Positions 50,126-59,634 of a DNA stretch of 64,000 nucleotides are shown piece by piece (position 1 is the stretch's first letter; every line of letters starts with the position of its first letter). Origin of the DNA: Polyangia bacterium (GTDB taxonomy: Bacteria; Myxococcota_A; Polyangia; Polyangiales; Sandaracinaceae); assembly GCA_030426845.1 (NCBI GenBank), contig JAUHXR010000006.1, positions 1 to 64,000 of the forward strand. The letters are read 5' to 3'. Below the pieces are notes generated by a model. It did no database searches. It worked only from the letters and a program-made list of their open reading frames with translations, and was not told the origin of the DNA. The position numbers and the translations under genes were made by a program.

Positions 50126-52750
50126 ATGACACTCGAGAACCTCCTCGAGACTGGCAACGGCGACATGGCCGTTCGGCTGGTGCTGCCCGGACTTGGCACG
50201 GAGTTCGTCTCCGACCTCGCCATGCAGCGGACGACGGCGGACGGGAGAGTGCGTGTCTGCGCTCTACCGCTTGGAGGCGAGGGGATCGTCTTTGAAGAGC
50301 AGGTCAACTTGCCGGAGGCGAAGCTCGAAGTGGGCGGGATCTCGATCCGGCTCTTCGAGACCCGCAACGAGGACGTGAGCGGGGCGCTCCGCACGGCGCC
50401 GGACATCACCCGCTGGCTCGCGTCCAACGTCGACTCCACGGACACGACGCTCTCGCTCCTGACCGCTACCGGCATCTCGCCCGGAGACGTGGTGCACCTC
50501 GGCACCGAGGCCGTGCTGGTTGGCGGAGTGAGCGGTGGCGACCTCACCGGCTGCACGCGCGGATACTGGGACACGATCGCGCAGGACCACTTCACGCAGA
50601 CCGGGACCGCGCGCGCTCTCGGGCTGGTGACGAACCGACCGATCCGGATCCGTGGGCGCCGCGCTCTGCTCTACCTCTACGGCACCGCCGACGACCTGCA
50701 GGGTGACGGGTCTCTTCGCTGGACCGGAGAGGTGAACAGCGAGCCGCAGTGGGTCGACGCCGGGCTCGAGTGCACGTTCCAGCTGGCGAGCGTCGCCACA
50801 CGGATGGAGCAGAGCATCGGCGGCGAGCTGGCGGCGCCAGCGACGGTGCGCGGGGTCTACTACTCGTGGGCGGCGCCGCTCAGGGTGCGCTACCGCGAGG
50901 TCCCGACTGCTGGCGTGGCGGTCGAGGGCGGCGATCTCTACACCGGCTTCGCGGAGGACCAGAACGAGCTCCTCGGGAACTACGACGGCTCGAGCGCAGG
51001 CTCGCTCAACGAGTTCTTGCTCGCGACCGGCGTGTCGGACATCGGCACGAAGCAGGCCGCCGGTGACTTCGCGTCGACGCTCCGCGCCACCATCGATCCG
51101 CAGGACCCGACTCGTTGGACCTTCGAGGTGGTCGTCGGCGCAGGCGTGTTCGCTCTGGAGCTGCAGGCCTACTCGCCGGTCGACGGCGAGATCGAGTTCG
51201 CGCAGTGGCAGTACGCCGACGGCTCGGTCGTCACCGCGTTCAACTCTGGCGACGTCATCTACCCCGTCTGGGCCGAGTCGATCGCGGGCGCGCGCCAGGT
51301 GCCTCGCGGCTACATGGGCACCGTTCAGGACGCGCCGCCGTTCGCGTCCACCGCGCCGGACCGCGCATCGACCTGGCCCGAGACGCGGCTGTACCTCGCG
51401 ACCGAGCTCCCCTCCGACCTCGACACGGTGTCCATCGAATGGGCGACCGGCGAGGACCAGACGAACCCCGTTCGGGTCCTCAACACCACCGACAACTACA
51501 TCGAGACCGCGCCGCGCGCGGGCGTGGCCGCCTACGGCTTCCGCGTCCCCTACACGGCCCAACTGCTCCCCAGCGTCGCGATCCTCCGGACCTTCGCTAC
51601 TGGGAGCCTCGCCGACTTCCGCGACGCGCTCGCGTCCGAGTCGATCAACTTCGCGAACCGCGGGACTGCGCCGTTCCTCCCGGCCGCGTTCCTCGGCGAC
51701 TGGGCGGCCGTGGTGAGCGAGGTTGCGCGCGGACGCCCCGAGCTCGAGTCGCGCGTGTGGCAGCTCGCGGAGCCGGTCGAGCTCTTCGAGCTGCTCCAGG
51801 CCGAGTTCCTGCTCACGTCGACCTTCCCGGTCGCGGAGGCCGACGGCCGGCTCGGCCTGCGCGTGCTGCGGCTGCCGAACCAGAGCGTTGTCACGGCGAC
51901 GCCGATCGACGAGGAGATCAACGAGTCCACGTGGTCGACGATGTCGACGAGCGGGCAGACGCTCAACCGCTTCCTCGTGCAGCGCGGCTACAACCCGCGC
52001 GAGGACGAGTACACCGAGCGAACTGTTGTCGTGTCGGATGTCCAGGCCGTCAGCCTCGACCAGCGGCCGCGCCCGGTGGAGATCGCCCCGAAGAGCCGCG
52101 CCGACGCGGAGGCCCTGCTCGACGAGGAGCTGCTCGCGGAGCTGCTCCTTCCTCGGCTGACGATGTTCGGCTTTCCGTACCACCTCGTGCCCGTGAAGGT
52201 GGACTGGCGCTATTTCAACCTGCTCCTCGGCGACGTCGTCTCGTTCACCGCCGACCACCTCCCCGGGGCGAGCGGCCGTAGGGGTCTCGTCGACGTGATG
52301 GCGATCGTCGTTCGCCGGCGCTGGGAGATGGGCAACCCGGAGGGCGAGCTCACGCTGCTGTTCCAGGACGAGCTCAGCCTCGCCGGGTACTCCCCGACCG
52401 CGCGCGTGACGTCGCAGGTGAACGTCAGCGGCAACACGTGGAACCTCACGATCAACAACACGCTCTACGCGCCGACCGATCCGGCGGGGGCAGTCGAGGC
52501 GACCGTCGACAGCTTTTTCGAGGCCGACGACGTCGTGCGGATCGTCGAGTACGACAGCGAGTCCCCGACCGTGGTGCGCGGCACCGTCGTGTCGAGCGGG
52601 GGGGGCGTCGTCCAGGTCACCTTCGACTCGGCGTGGACGCCGAGCACCCTGACGTGGGAGCTCATCTACGCGTCGCAGGCGGACGTGCAGGAGTCCCAGA
52701 AGCGCTTCGCCTTCATCGACGGGAACCCCGTTCGAGTCTGGGGGCCGTGA
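50126..52750 (+). CDS. Large tail-tip protein
   Basis: The 874-residue product uses the ATG preceded by GGGGAGG. It is beta-rich and Thr/Asp-rich, with VRIRGRRALLYLYGTADDLQ-like segments and LPRLTMFGFPYHLVPVKVDW, DVVSFTADHLPGASGRRGLV towards the C-terminus, as in central tail/hub proteins. It is the largest tail-tip gene, and the order (Dit, then hub, then fibre) is as expected. The exact subunit is uncertain. Confidence 0.6.
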   Translation: MTLENLLETGNGDMAVRLVLPGLGTEFVSDLAMQRTTADGRVRVCALPLGGEGIVFEEQVNLPEAKLEVGGISIRLFETRNEDVSGALRTAPDITRWLASNVDSTDTTLSLLTATGISPGDVVHLGTEAVLVGGVSGGDLTGCTRGYWDTIAQDHFTQTGTARALGLVTNRPIRIRGRRALLYLYGTADDLQGDGSLRWTGEVNSEPQWVDAGLECTFQLASVATRMEQSIGGELAAPATVRGVYYSWAAPLRVRYREVPTAGVAVEGGDLYTGFAEDQNELLGNYDGSSAGSLNEFLLATGVSDIGTKQAAGDFASTLRATIDPQDPTRWTFEVVVGAGVFALELQAYSPVDGEIEFAQWQYADGSVVTAFNSGDVIYPVWAESIAGARQVPRGYMGTVQDAPPFASTAPDRASTWPETRLYLATELPSDLDTVSIEWATGEDQTNPVRVLNTTDNYIETAPRAGVAAYGFRVPYTAQLLPSVAILRTFATGSLADFRDALASESINFANRGTAPFLPAAFLGDWAAVVSEVARGRPELESRVWQLAEPVELFELLQAEFLLTSTFPVAEADGRLGLRVLRLPNQSVVTATPIDEEINESTWSTMSTSGQTLNRFLVQRGYNPREDEYTERTVVVSDVQAVSLDQRPRPVEIAPKSRADAEALLDEELLAELLLPRLTMFGFPYHLVPVKVDWRYFNLLLGDVVSFTADHLPGASGRRGLVDVMAIVVRRRWEMGNPEGELTLLFQDELSLAGYSPTARVTSQVNVSGNTWNLTINNTLYAPTDPAGAVEATVDSFFEADDVVRIVEYDSESPTVVRGTVVSSGGGVVQVTFDSAWTPSTLTWELIYASQADVQESQKRFAFIDGNPVRVWGP

Positions 52751-53394
52751 TGGCGAGCAGCGAGCTCGGACACTACGTCCGCTTCGGCGAGTCGCTGATG
52801 AACGCCGACGAGGGCGTCGACACCGGCATGATGCGGCGCGCCGTGGGGAACACGAACCACGTCGCGGACCAGTACGCGCAGACGCGCTGTCGCTGGACCC
52901 TCGGGAGTCACCAGACCCCGCTCGGCTGGCCTGCCGACGTTGGCAGCCCCGCGGTCGACACCTACTACCCGGTCTGGAGCGGAGTCCCGCTCGACCACCA
53001 CGTCCGACTGAGCAAGGGCGCGCTCGAGACCTACCGCATGCGCGTGCGCCTGCGCATCGACTCGAACTCCGGCTCCGACCAGGCGGTGTTCCGTGCGGTG
53101 CTGGCCTTCCCCGGCCAGGCCGTCGCCGAGCGCGAGATCAACGGGCCGAACGTGGTCCAGTTCGCGGTCACGTCGACGACGACCGCGTGGGTCGACGGCG
53201 CGTCGCTGATCTACCTCGACGAGTACCGCGTCCGCGCCTTCCGCGCGCTCGCGTCCACCCTCAACAGCGTCGGCGGCGGGAACGTCTCTGCTCCGTGGCT
53301 GCGGCTGCAGCTGACGGTCTTCGGCAAGACGATCTCGGGAGGCGGCGCGCCCCGCCTCCATGGCGTCGAGCTCACCGAGTACGTGCATCCCTGA
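52750..53394 (+). CDS. Tail-tip accessory protein
   Basis: The 214-residue product is beta-rich (RMRVRLRIDSNSGSDQAVFR, FAVTSTTTAWVDGASLIYLD, LRLQLTVFGKTISGGGAPRL) and is linked by TGATG junctions to both neighbours. It looks like a jelly-roll carbohydrate-binding or baseplate protein. No family was identified. Confidence 0.5.
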   Translation: MASSELGHYVRFGESLMNADEGVDTGMMRRAVGNTNHVADQYAQTRCRWTLGSHQTPLGWPADVGSPAVDTYYPVWSGVPLDHHVRLSKGALETYRMRVRLRIDSNSGSDQAVFRAVLAFPGQAVAEREINGPNVVQFAVTSTTTAWVDGASLIYLDEYRVRAFRALASTLNSVGGGNVSAPWLRLQLTVFGKTISGGGAPRLHGVELTEYVHP

Positions 53395-54410
53395 TGGCCG
53401 CCACCACTCCCGAGGACCGGATCGCCGCGGCGGTCAGCGGCATCTCCATCTCGCGTACGACGCGTGCGATCCACGCCGTCGACGCTGCGCGGGTGCAGTG
53501 CTGGGCGGCCGGTCGCGGCTGGCCGATCGTTCCGTGCCACGCGCCGCTCGCCACGATCGGAGGCAGCGTCACCGCCTTCCGCTACCGAGTCCTGCCGCGC
53601 TTCCAGGACATCCGATACGCGTTCCACTTCGTGATGAGCGCCTCGACGCGGACCGGCTGCGCGATCGAGGTGCTGGAGGGGTCGACCGGCGTGCTCCGCG
53701 CGGTTCAGACGCACTCGAACGCCTTCCCGATCACGGTGCTGTACGACCCGGCCTCACAGAGCGCGGCGGAGCGCGCGCTCGACTTCGGCATCGCGTCGAC
53801 CGGCGACGACATCGTCCTGGAGTCGGTCGCGATCGAGGCGCTCCCGCGAGCGCTGCTCCAGACCGGCAACGCCGACCTAGGGAGCGACCGTTTCGAGTTC
53901 TGGCCTCGCAACCCCATCCTCGAGGCGAACGTCTTCGACCAGTTTCTCGCCGACAACGACGCGTTGCGTGCGGCGTGTCGGCGCGCTCAGTTCCAGCACA
54001 GCTTCGGCGACAGCTCGCCCTGGTCGACGAACGACACCTCGTTCGACGCAGTCTTCCCCGGCGGGGTGAACCTCCTCGGGCGCTACCTCTTCAACGGCGA
54101 CACGACGCGCACACTCAACGGCCGGATCCTCGCCTACTGCAGCGACGGCACGACCGCGGGCGAGTTCCGGATCACGATGACCAACGGGGACTCAGTCACC
54201 GTGACCATCCCGGCCGGCACGACCGGCGCGACGTGGCTCCCGAGCACCTCAGGTTCGCCCTTCGAGATCGACGTCGACGCCGAGGACAACAGCTCGTCGG
54301 ACGGGCGGCGCTCGAGTCGCTGGGACATGGCGACGATGGAGGCCCGCCGGACGGCGGGCGCCGGCGAGATCCGCATCGAGACGATCAGCATCTGGGAGCC
54401 GGCGGAGTAG
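53394..54410 (+). CDS. Tail-tip accessory protein
   Basis: The 338-residue product has two beta-rich halves (ITVLYDPASQSAAERALDFG; GRILAYCSDGTTAGEFRITM) and ends IRIETISIWEPAE. It is coupled to the previous gene, whose product has a similar style, so both may be parts of one receptor-binding complex. The role is by position. Confidence 0.5.
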   Translation: MAATTPEDRIAAAVSGISISRTTRAIHAVDAARVQCWAAGRGWPIVPCHAPLATIGGSVTAFRYRVLPRFQDIRYAFHFVMSASTRTGCAIEVLEGSTGVLRAVQTHSNAFPITVLYDPASQSAAERALDFGIASTGDDIVLESVAIEALPRALLQTGNADLGSDRFEFWPRNPILEANVFDQFLADNDALRAACRRAQFQHSFGDSSPWSTNDTSFDAVFPGGVNLLGRYLFNGDTTRTLNGRILAYCSDGTTAGEFRITMTNGDSVTVTIPAGTTGATWLPSTSGSPFEIDVDAEDNSSSDGRRSSRWDMATMEARRTAGAGEIRIETISIWEPAE

Positions 54411-54489
54411 CCGCCGGCCCCGACTTCCTCACCACCACAGCGCGGGCTGGCCCTTCGTGGGTCGGGCACCCGTGCGCGCGGGAGGCACC

Positions 54490-56724
54490 ATGGCTTCGAC
54501 CATCGACAGCGGGGGCGGAGGCTCGGCGGCCGCGACGACGTTCACGGCTGACGGTGACATCACGTCGACGGACGTCCAGGCGGCGATCGTCGAGGTGCGC
54601 GACGACACCGACGGCAAGCTCGCCACCAAGGCAGACACGTCCGCGCTCACGGCGCACACGAGCGCCACCGCGAACCCCCACGCGACGTCGATCGCGAACC
54701 TCGGGGCCGGCACTCTCGCTCAGCTCAACGTAGCGCTCACCGGCGCAACGCTCGACGAGGCCGGGACCGCGCGGCCGCCGACCACCCACGCGAGCGACCA
54801 CGTCGGCGGCTCAGACCCGATCCCGAACGCCACCGCAGGGACCGCCGGGCTCATGCCCGCGGCGGACAAGAGCAAGCTCGACGGCTACCCGGCGACGCCC
54901 GCGGGCTTCGAGACCACGTCGAGCAAGGGCGTGGCCGGCGGCTACGCGAGCCTCGACGGCGGCGGCAAGATACCCGCGGCTCAGATCCCGGCGGTCGCGC
55001 TCCCGACGGTCTCGGTCGTCGCCGACGCGACAGCGCGGCTCGCGCTCACGGTCGAGGAGGGCGACGAGGCCGTCCAGACCGACGACGGCAGCCACTGGAT
55101 CTACGACGGCACGACGTGGATTCAGCGCGCGACGGCGGGCACCGGCGACGTCCTCGGCCCCGCGGGGGCGACGGCCGACGAGCTGGCGGTCTTCGATGGC
55201 CTGACCGGGAAGGTCCTCAAGGGCGGCTCGGGCGTCAGCGCGGCCGGCGGCAACATCACGCTGAGCGGGACCGTCGACGGGCGCGATGTCGCGGCCGACG
55301 GGGGCGTGCTCGACGCGCACGTCGCCGCGTCCAACCCGCACGCGGGCTCGCTCTCGACCTCGCACGAGGGCGCGGGGGGAGCTGTCCACGCGGCGGCGAC
55401 GACCGGCGCGGCCGGCTTCATGAGCGCGGCCGACAAGGCGAAGGTCGACGGCGTCGAGGCCGGCGCGCAGGTCAATACGGTTACCTTAGTGTATGGGCGC
55501 GCTGGGGCAGTCGTCTCGGCGGCGAGCGACTACGACGCCTCGCAGGTCGACAACGACTCGGCCGTGGCTGGGGCCACCGTCGCCGAGGCGCTCGATCAGC
55601 TCGACACAGACGTGGCGGCCGTGGCCGCGACCGCGAGCGCGGCGGCTGGAGCGGCCGCGGCTGCGCAGGGCGATGCGACCACGGCGCTCGGGAACGCGGC
55701 CACGGCGCAGTCGACCGCCAACACGGCGCTCGCGAACGCCGCGACCGCGCAGTCGGCCGCTGACGCCGCGCAGACGACGGCCGACGCCAAGGCGGCGATC
55801 GCCGGGCAGCTCGGCGGCACCGCCGCGAGCCCAGACGTACGCGGTGTGCGGACGACCGAGGGCGGCGGAACGCTTCTCACGCTCGGCGCGGTCGCCGACG
55901 GTGAGTACCTCTTGCGCAGCGGCACGACGATCATCGGCGGGACGCCGGCCGGCGGCGGGGGAGGGAGCCCTTCGATCGACTACGTCGAGGGGGTCAGCAA
56001 CACGGACAACTGGAGCGAGTCCGGGGGCTCTGATCCGCTGACCGGGACCGCCTGGACCATGAGCTCGCTCCAGTGCCTGCGCACCGACACGGCGTCGGGG
56101 TTCGCGCGGCGCATCCCGATCGGCACGCGCGACACGGTGGTCAACAGCGGCGGCGCCGTCGGCGGAGGAGCCTGCATCTACTTCCTCTACGGGCGTCTCT
56201 TTGGCTACGGGTTCAGCTTCGTCGACAACGGCGGCAACGAGGTTTTCCGCGACATCACGATCAACGTGTCTGGCACGGGCGTTCAGACGTTCTTGCAGAA
56301 CAAGGTCGTGCTGCTCCACCTCGTCTTCAACGGCTCGGCCGCTCAGCTCTACGCCAACGGGTCGTTGGTCGACGAGGCGTTCGTGGTGAGCGCCGGAGCG
56401 ATCACAGCCGGCGGCGCCCTGGGACTCGGCGCCACGGCGGGCGGCGCGGCGGAGAACGGGATCGACGCCGGCGGGCTCAACGGCGGCGGCTACGTTACGC
56501 GAGCGATCTCCGAGGACGAGGTGCAGGAGCACCTGCGCGCGTCCATGGAGGCGAATCGCTTCGAGTCGATCCCTGGCGGAGGCGGCGACTGGACGCGCTC
56601 CTGGCGCGTCGACGGCGGCGACCCGGGCGCCTCGTGGGCTCCCTTCGTGGGCGCGGGCGCGCTCACTCGCAACGGCTCGACCGCGCCCACGTACCGGGCC
56701 GCGCCCAACCCGCAGTGGAGGTGA
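54490..56724 (+). CDS. Tail fibre protein
   Basis: The 744-residue product starts with MASTIDSGGGGSAAATTFTA and has repeated fibre-type elements (TGTAGLMPAADKSKLDG-like segments twice, VNTVTLVYGRAGAVVSAASD, DYDASQVDNDSAVAGATVAE). An Ala-rich triple coiled coil follows (about residues 375-440). The C-terminal about 250 residues look like a concanavalin/LamG fold (LLHLVFNGSAAQLYANGSLV), probably the receptor-binding tip. Confidence 0.8.
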   Translation: MASTIDSGGGGSAAATTFTADGDITSTDVQAAIVEVRDDTDGKLATKADTSALTAHTSATANPHATSIANLGAGTLAQLNVALTGATLDEAGTARPPTTHASDHVGGSDPIPNATAGTAGLMPAADKSKLDGYPATPAGFETTSSKGVAGGYASLDGGGKIPAAQIPAVALPTVSVVADATARLALTVEEGDEAVQTDDGSHWIYDGTTWIQRATAGTGDVLGPAGATADELAVFDGLTGKVLKGGSGVSAAGGNITLSGTVDGRDVAADGGVLDAHVAASNPHAGSLSTSHEGAGGAVHAAATTGAAGFMSAADKAKVDGVEAGAQVNTVTLVYGRAGAVVSAASDYDASQVDNDSAVAGATVAEALDQLDTDVAAVAATASAAAGAAAAAQGDATTALGNAATAQSTANTALANAATAQSAADAAQTTADAKAAIAGQLGGTAASPDVRGVRTTEGGGTLLTLGAVADGEYLLRSGTTIIGGTPAGGGGGSPSIDYVEGVSNTDNWSESGGSDPLTGTAWTMSSLQCLRTDTASGFARRIPIGTRDTVVNSGGAVGGGACIYFLYGRLFGYGFSFVDNGGNEVFRDITINVSGTGVQTFLQNKVVLLHLVFNGSAAQLYANGSLVDEAFVVSAGAITAGGALGLGATAGGAAENGIDAGGLNGGGYVTRAISEDEVQEHLRASMEANRFESIPGGGGDWTRSWRVDGGDPGASWAPFVGAGALTRNGSTAPTYRAAPNPQWR

Positions 56725-56728
56725 CGCG

Positions 56729-58003
56729 ATGCTGACAGTGGAACGCGATGGGACCCTCCCGCTCGAGCTGCTCGTGACGAGCGGCGGCGCGGGCGCGACG
56801 GGCCTGAGCCCGGTCGCCGCGGTGCGCGACGCAGCGACCGACGGCTCCTACCTCGACTTCGCGGACGGGACCTTCAAGACGAGCGCGTGGACGACGCGGC
56901 AGGCGGCGCTGACCGAGCTCAGCGCGAGCAACGCGCCCGGCAAGTACGCGCGGCGCATCGCGCTCTCCGGCGTGACGCTCCCCGCGGGCGAGCACCTCGC
57001 GATCGAGTACTCCGCGCCGGGGCACGGCGTCTCGCACGAGCTCGTCCGGCTCGAGCGCACCTCCGCGCGGCGCGGCGCGCTCATGGCGCTCTACGGGGGC
57101 GCGATCTGGATCGACACGGTCAACGGATCGCCGGGAACGACGCTCGGGACGCACGGGACCGAGACGGCCCCTGTGTCGACCCTGGCAGACGCGCTCACCC
57201 TCGCCGCGGCGCTCGGCGTTCGGACGCTGCGGCTGGAGGGCACGATCACGCTCACCGCTCCGCTCGAGGACTACCGGGTGATCGGTCAGGCGGCCAACGC
57301 GTCGGTGGCCTCGGTAAGCCCGAACGGCCAGTCGATCGATGGCTCGCACTTCGAGCACGTGCAGGTCAACGGCGCGATGTCGGGGCGCGCCCACTTCGTC
57401 GAGTGCCTGATGACGTCGGTGACCGGGCTCAGCGGCGTCGCCTACCGCTGCCGCTTCGCGGGGACCGGTCCCTCGCTCGCGAGCGGCGGGGGTACGCAGC
57501 TCGTGGGCTGCGTCAACGCGAACGCCGGCGCCTACACGATGCCCATCGCCTTCACGGGCGCGCACAACCTCGTCGTGACCGCGTGGCAGGGCGCGCTCGA
57601 GCTGGCCAGCATGACGATCAGCACGTGCCTGGCGAAGATCACGATGCAGGGCGACCGCCTCGTGATCGGCGCGACGTGCACCGCGGGCACCGTACGCGCG
57701 TCGGGGATCGGCGCGGTCGAGGACGCGGGCGGTGGGGTGACCGTCGAGGACGGCCTGATGCTCCCGGCCGGGACGCTACGCGCGACGGTGACCGCGGACA
57801 TGGCGATCGCGAACAGCGTCGCGCAGCTCCTCGCGACGTTGGGCGCGGGGATCGTTCGGACCAACATCGATGATCAGCGCTACGAGTTCCTCAGCCCGGA
57901 CGGCCTGACGGTCCTGCAGAGCTGGCCGATGGCGACGGCGGGCGGCGAGCTGGTCACCACCGAGACGGGGGTCCAGACGACGAGGGGAGCGCCGCTGCTG
58001 TGA
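56729..58003 (+). CDS. Beta-helix-like tail spike or fibre protein
   Basis: The 424-residue product has an N-terminal adaptor (VERDGTLPLELLVTSGGAGA), then short repetitive segments (LRLEGTITLTAPLEDYRVIG, GSHFEHVQVNGAMSGRAHFV, TQLVGCVNANAGAYTMPIAF) typical of right-handed beta-helices. It probably trimerises as a receptor-binding spike. No hydrolase active site can be assigned. Confidence 0.65.
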   Translation: MLTVERDGTLPLELLVTSGGAGATGLSPVAAVRDAATDGSYLDFADGTFKTSAWTTRQAALTELSASNAPGKYARRIALSGVTLPAGEHLAIEYSAPGHGVSHELVRLERTSARRGALMALYGGAIWIDTVNGSPGTTLGTHGTETAPVSTLADALTLAAALGVRTLRLEGTITLTAPLEDYRVIGQAANASVASVSPNGQSIDGSHFEHVQVNGAMSGRAHFVECLMTSVTGLSGVAYRCRFAGTGPSLASGGGTQLVGCVNANAGAYTMPIAFTGAHNLVVTAWQGALELASMTISTCLAKITMQGDRLVIGATCTAGTVRASGIGAVEDAGGGVTVEDGLMLPAGTLRATVTADMAIANSVAQLLATLGAGIVRTNIDDQRYEFLSPDGLTVLQSWPMATAGGELVTTETGVQTTRGAPLL

Positions 58004-58206
58004 TCACGCGCGGCCTCAACACGCGTGGCGGCGCGGTCACCAACGGGCTGAACCCGCGCCGCAACTTCACCGCGCCGCCACCGCTCACCGGGGGCCCGAT
58101 CGACTGGGCGGTTGTCCGCCTCGGGCTGAGCGCCGTCGACGAGGTCCGCGTCGGGATGAACGCGACGGCGATCGTTCGGATCGGCCTGAGCACCGAGGAG
58201 GGGTGA
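58000..58206 (+). CDS. Small structural protein
   Basis: The 68-residue product starts at a GTG in a GTGA overlap. It is short and beta-prone (PIDWAVVRLGLSAVDEVRVG). It could be a fibre chaperone or linker, judged from position. Confidence 0.45.
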   Translation: MITRGLNTRGGAVTNGLNPRRNFTAPPPLTGGPIDWAVVRLGLSAVDEVRVGMNATAIVRIGLSTEEG

Positions 58207-58532
58207 TGGCGAGCTGCTTCCACCACTACGACGACGAGGGAACGAGCTTCGGCTTCGTGATCCGCGACTGCAACGACGCGCTCGTGGACCTGTCTCCGGT
58301 CGGGACCGTTGTGACCGCATTCCTCATGGCCCCGTCGGGTGCCGTGAGCAGCGGGCCCGCGACCATCGTCAGCCCGGGGACCGAGGGTCGCGCGACCTAC
58401 GTGCGAGCCACGGAGTTCGGCCTGACGGAGGTTGGCCTCTGGCGCCGGTGGGCGCGGGCCGCGATTCCCGGAGTGGGCGACTTCACCTCGAGCCCGGTCA
58501 GCTTCTACGTCCACAACAACGAGGCCGCGTGA
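58206..58532 (+). CDS. Baseplate-type small protein
   Basis: The 108-residue product uses the ATG well spaced from GAGGAGG. It is a small beta-sandwich type: FVIRDCNDALVDLSPVGTVV, AFLMAPSGAVSSGPATIVSP and VGDFTSSPVSFYVHN, resembling the N-terminal domain of BppU-like proteins. It probably belongs to the tail tip. Confidence 0.55.
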   Translation: MASCFHHYDDEGTSFGFVIRDCNDALVDLSPVGTVVTAFLMAPSGAVSSGPATIVSPGTEGRATYVRATEFGLTEVGLWRRWARAAIPGVGDFTSSPVSFYVHNNEAA

Positions 58533-59080
58533 TGCGCGCCGTCCTCGCCCTCGCCGCCGCCCTCCTCGCCGCCGGCTGCGCGAACCTCCCGCCGAACCGC
58601 CCGGCGACGCCGCCCGAGCTGCGCGCGATCGCGGCCGCGCGCGCCGCGTGGGATGCGGCGGGGCGCCCGGGCACCGCACGGACCGAGGTCGACCCCGAGC
58701 GCGTGATCGTCTCGGAGTTGCCGCGCGAGGAGCTCTTCGGCTGGTGCGCTGCCTGCTACCCGGGGCCCGAGTGCCGCGAGGTGCGCGCGTGCCTCTGGAT
58801 GCCGAACGTGCACGCCTTCGACGCGCCGCGCGCGCACGTCCTCGTCCTCACCGGCGTCGACGGCGAGACGCACATCGCGCTCGTGGTGCACGAGTACCTG
58901 CACGCGCTCCGCGGGACCGTCGTCCTCGAGCTGCTCGAGCGCGGGGCCGAGCTGCCCGCGTGGGCGGTCCAGGGCGAGGCCGGGGCCGCGGGGGACCTCC
59001 CCGACCGGCCGCACCGTGACGTGGCTCTGTGGGGCGCCATCGAGGCCGATGCGCTCCGCCGGTGGAGGGCCAGCCGGTGA
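58532..59080 (+). CDS. HExxH lipoprotein (putative zinc metallopeptidase)
   Basis: The 182-residue product has a signal peptide with lipobox LLAAGC (Cys16) and a zinc-binding-type motif HEYLH at 120-124 (IALVVHEYLHALRG). A following LPAWAVQGEA recalls the Peptidase_MA third-ligand region 'P.W..EG.A', but Gln stands where Glu is expected and Glu comes two residues later. It lies at the start of the lysis-type block via TGATG. It may act on the envelope during lysis or be a host-altering cargo gene. Confidence 0.6.
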   Translation: MRAVLALAAALLAAGCANLPPNRPATPPELRAIAAARAAWDAAGRPGTARTEVDPERVIVSELPREELFGWCAACYPGPECREVRACLWMPNVHAFDAPRAHVLVLTGVDGETHIALVVHEYLHALRGTVVLELLERGAELPAWAVQGEAGAAGDLPDRPHRDVALWGAIEADALRRWRASR

Positions 59081-59634
59081 TCAGCGATGAGCAGGTCGGG
59101 GTGCTCCTGGCGAGCCAGGCGCGGTGCGAGGAGGGTCACCGGCGTATCGCCCGCGAGATGGAGCAGATGCGCGAGGAGGCGCGCGCCGAGCGGGCCGCGC
59201 TCCGGAAGGCCTTCGAGGCGGCGCTGAGCTCGGTCGACTCGCGCAGCACGAAGATCGAGGAGGACCAGGCCGAGATCAAGGAGCGCGAGCAGCGGCGCAC
59301 CGGGATCGTCCTCGCGCTCCGCGTCGTCGGCGGACTCGTGCTCGCCGGCGCGTCTGTGGCCTCCGGGTGGGCGGTGAATGCGATGAGTGCGCAGGCCGAC
59401 CAGGTCGAGGAGCACGGGGCGAAGATCATCCACCTCGAGGCGCAGGTGGAGCGGGTGCAGTCCGACCTCTCGGTCCACGAGGCGCGGGGCGGTCCCCAGG
59501 GTCACCCGGAGAGCGTCCTCGACCGCGTGCGTACGCTCGAGGGGCGTCAGAGCACCCTCGAGGCGACCCAGGCCGCGCAGACGCGGATGCTCGAGGAGGT
59601 GCACGCGCGCGTCGTGCTCGGGAGACGCCGGTGA
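59077..59634 (+). CDS. Single-pass membrane coiled-coil protein, holin-like
   Basis: The 185-residue product has one membrane helix (IVLALRVVGGLVLAGASVAS, about 85-104) between two long coiled coils (EMEQMREEARAERAALRKAF and KIIHLEAQVERVQSDLSVHE). It starts at a GTG overlapping the upstream stop. A role as holin partner (XhlA-like) or spanin-like bridge fits its place, but no signature is decisive. Confidence 0.55.
   Translation: MISDEQVGVLLASQARCEEGHRRIAREMEQMREEARAERAALRKAFEAALSSVDSRSTKIEEDQAEIKEREQRRTGIVLALRVVGGLVLAGASVASGWAVNAMSAQADQVEEHGAKIIHLEAQVERVQSDLSVHEARGGPQGHPESVLDRVRTLEGRQSTLEATQAAQTRMLEEVHARVVLGRRR

Noticed and set aside
43792-54410. Contractile (Mu-like) tail
   Set aside because: Several head genes are Mu-like, but no sheath protein or Mu-type baseplate series is present between tail tube and fibre.
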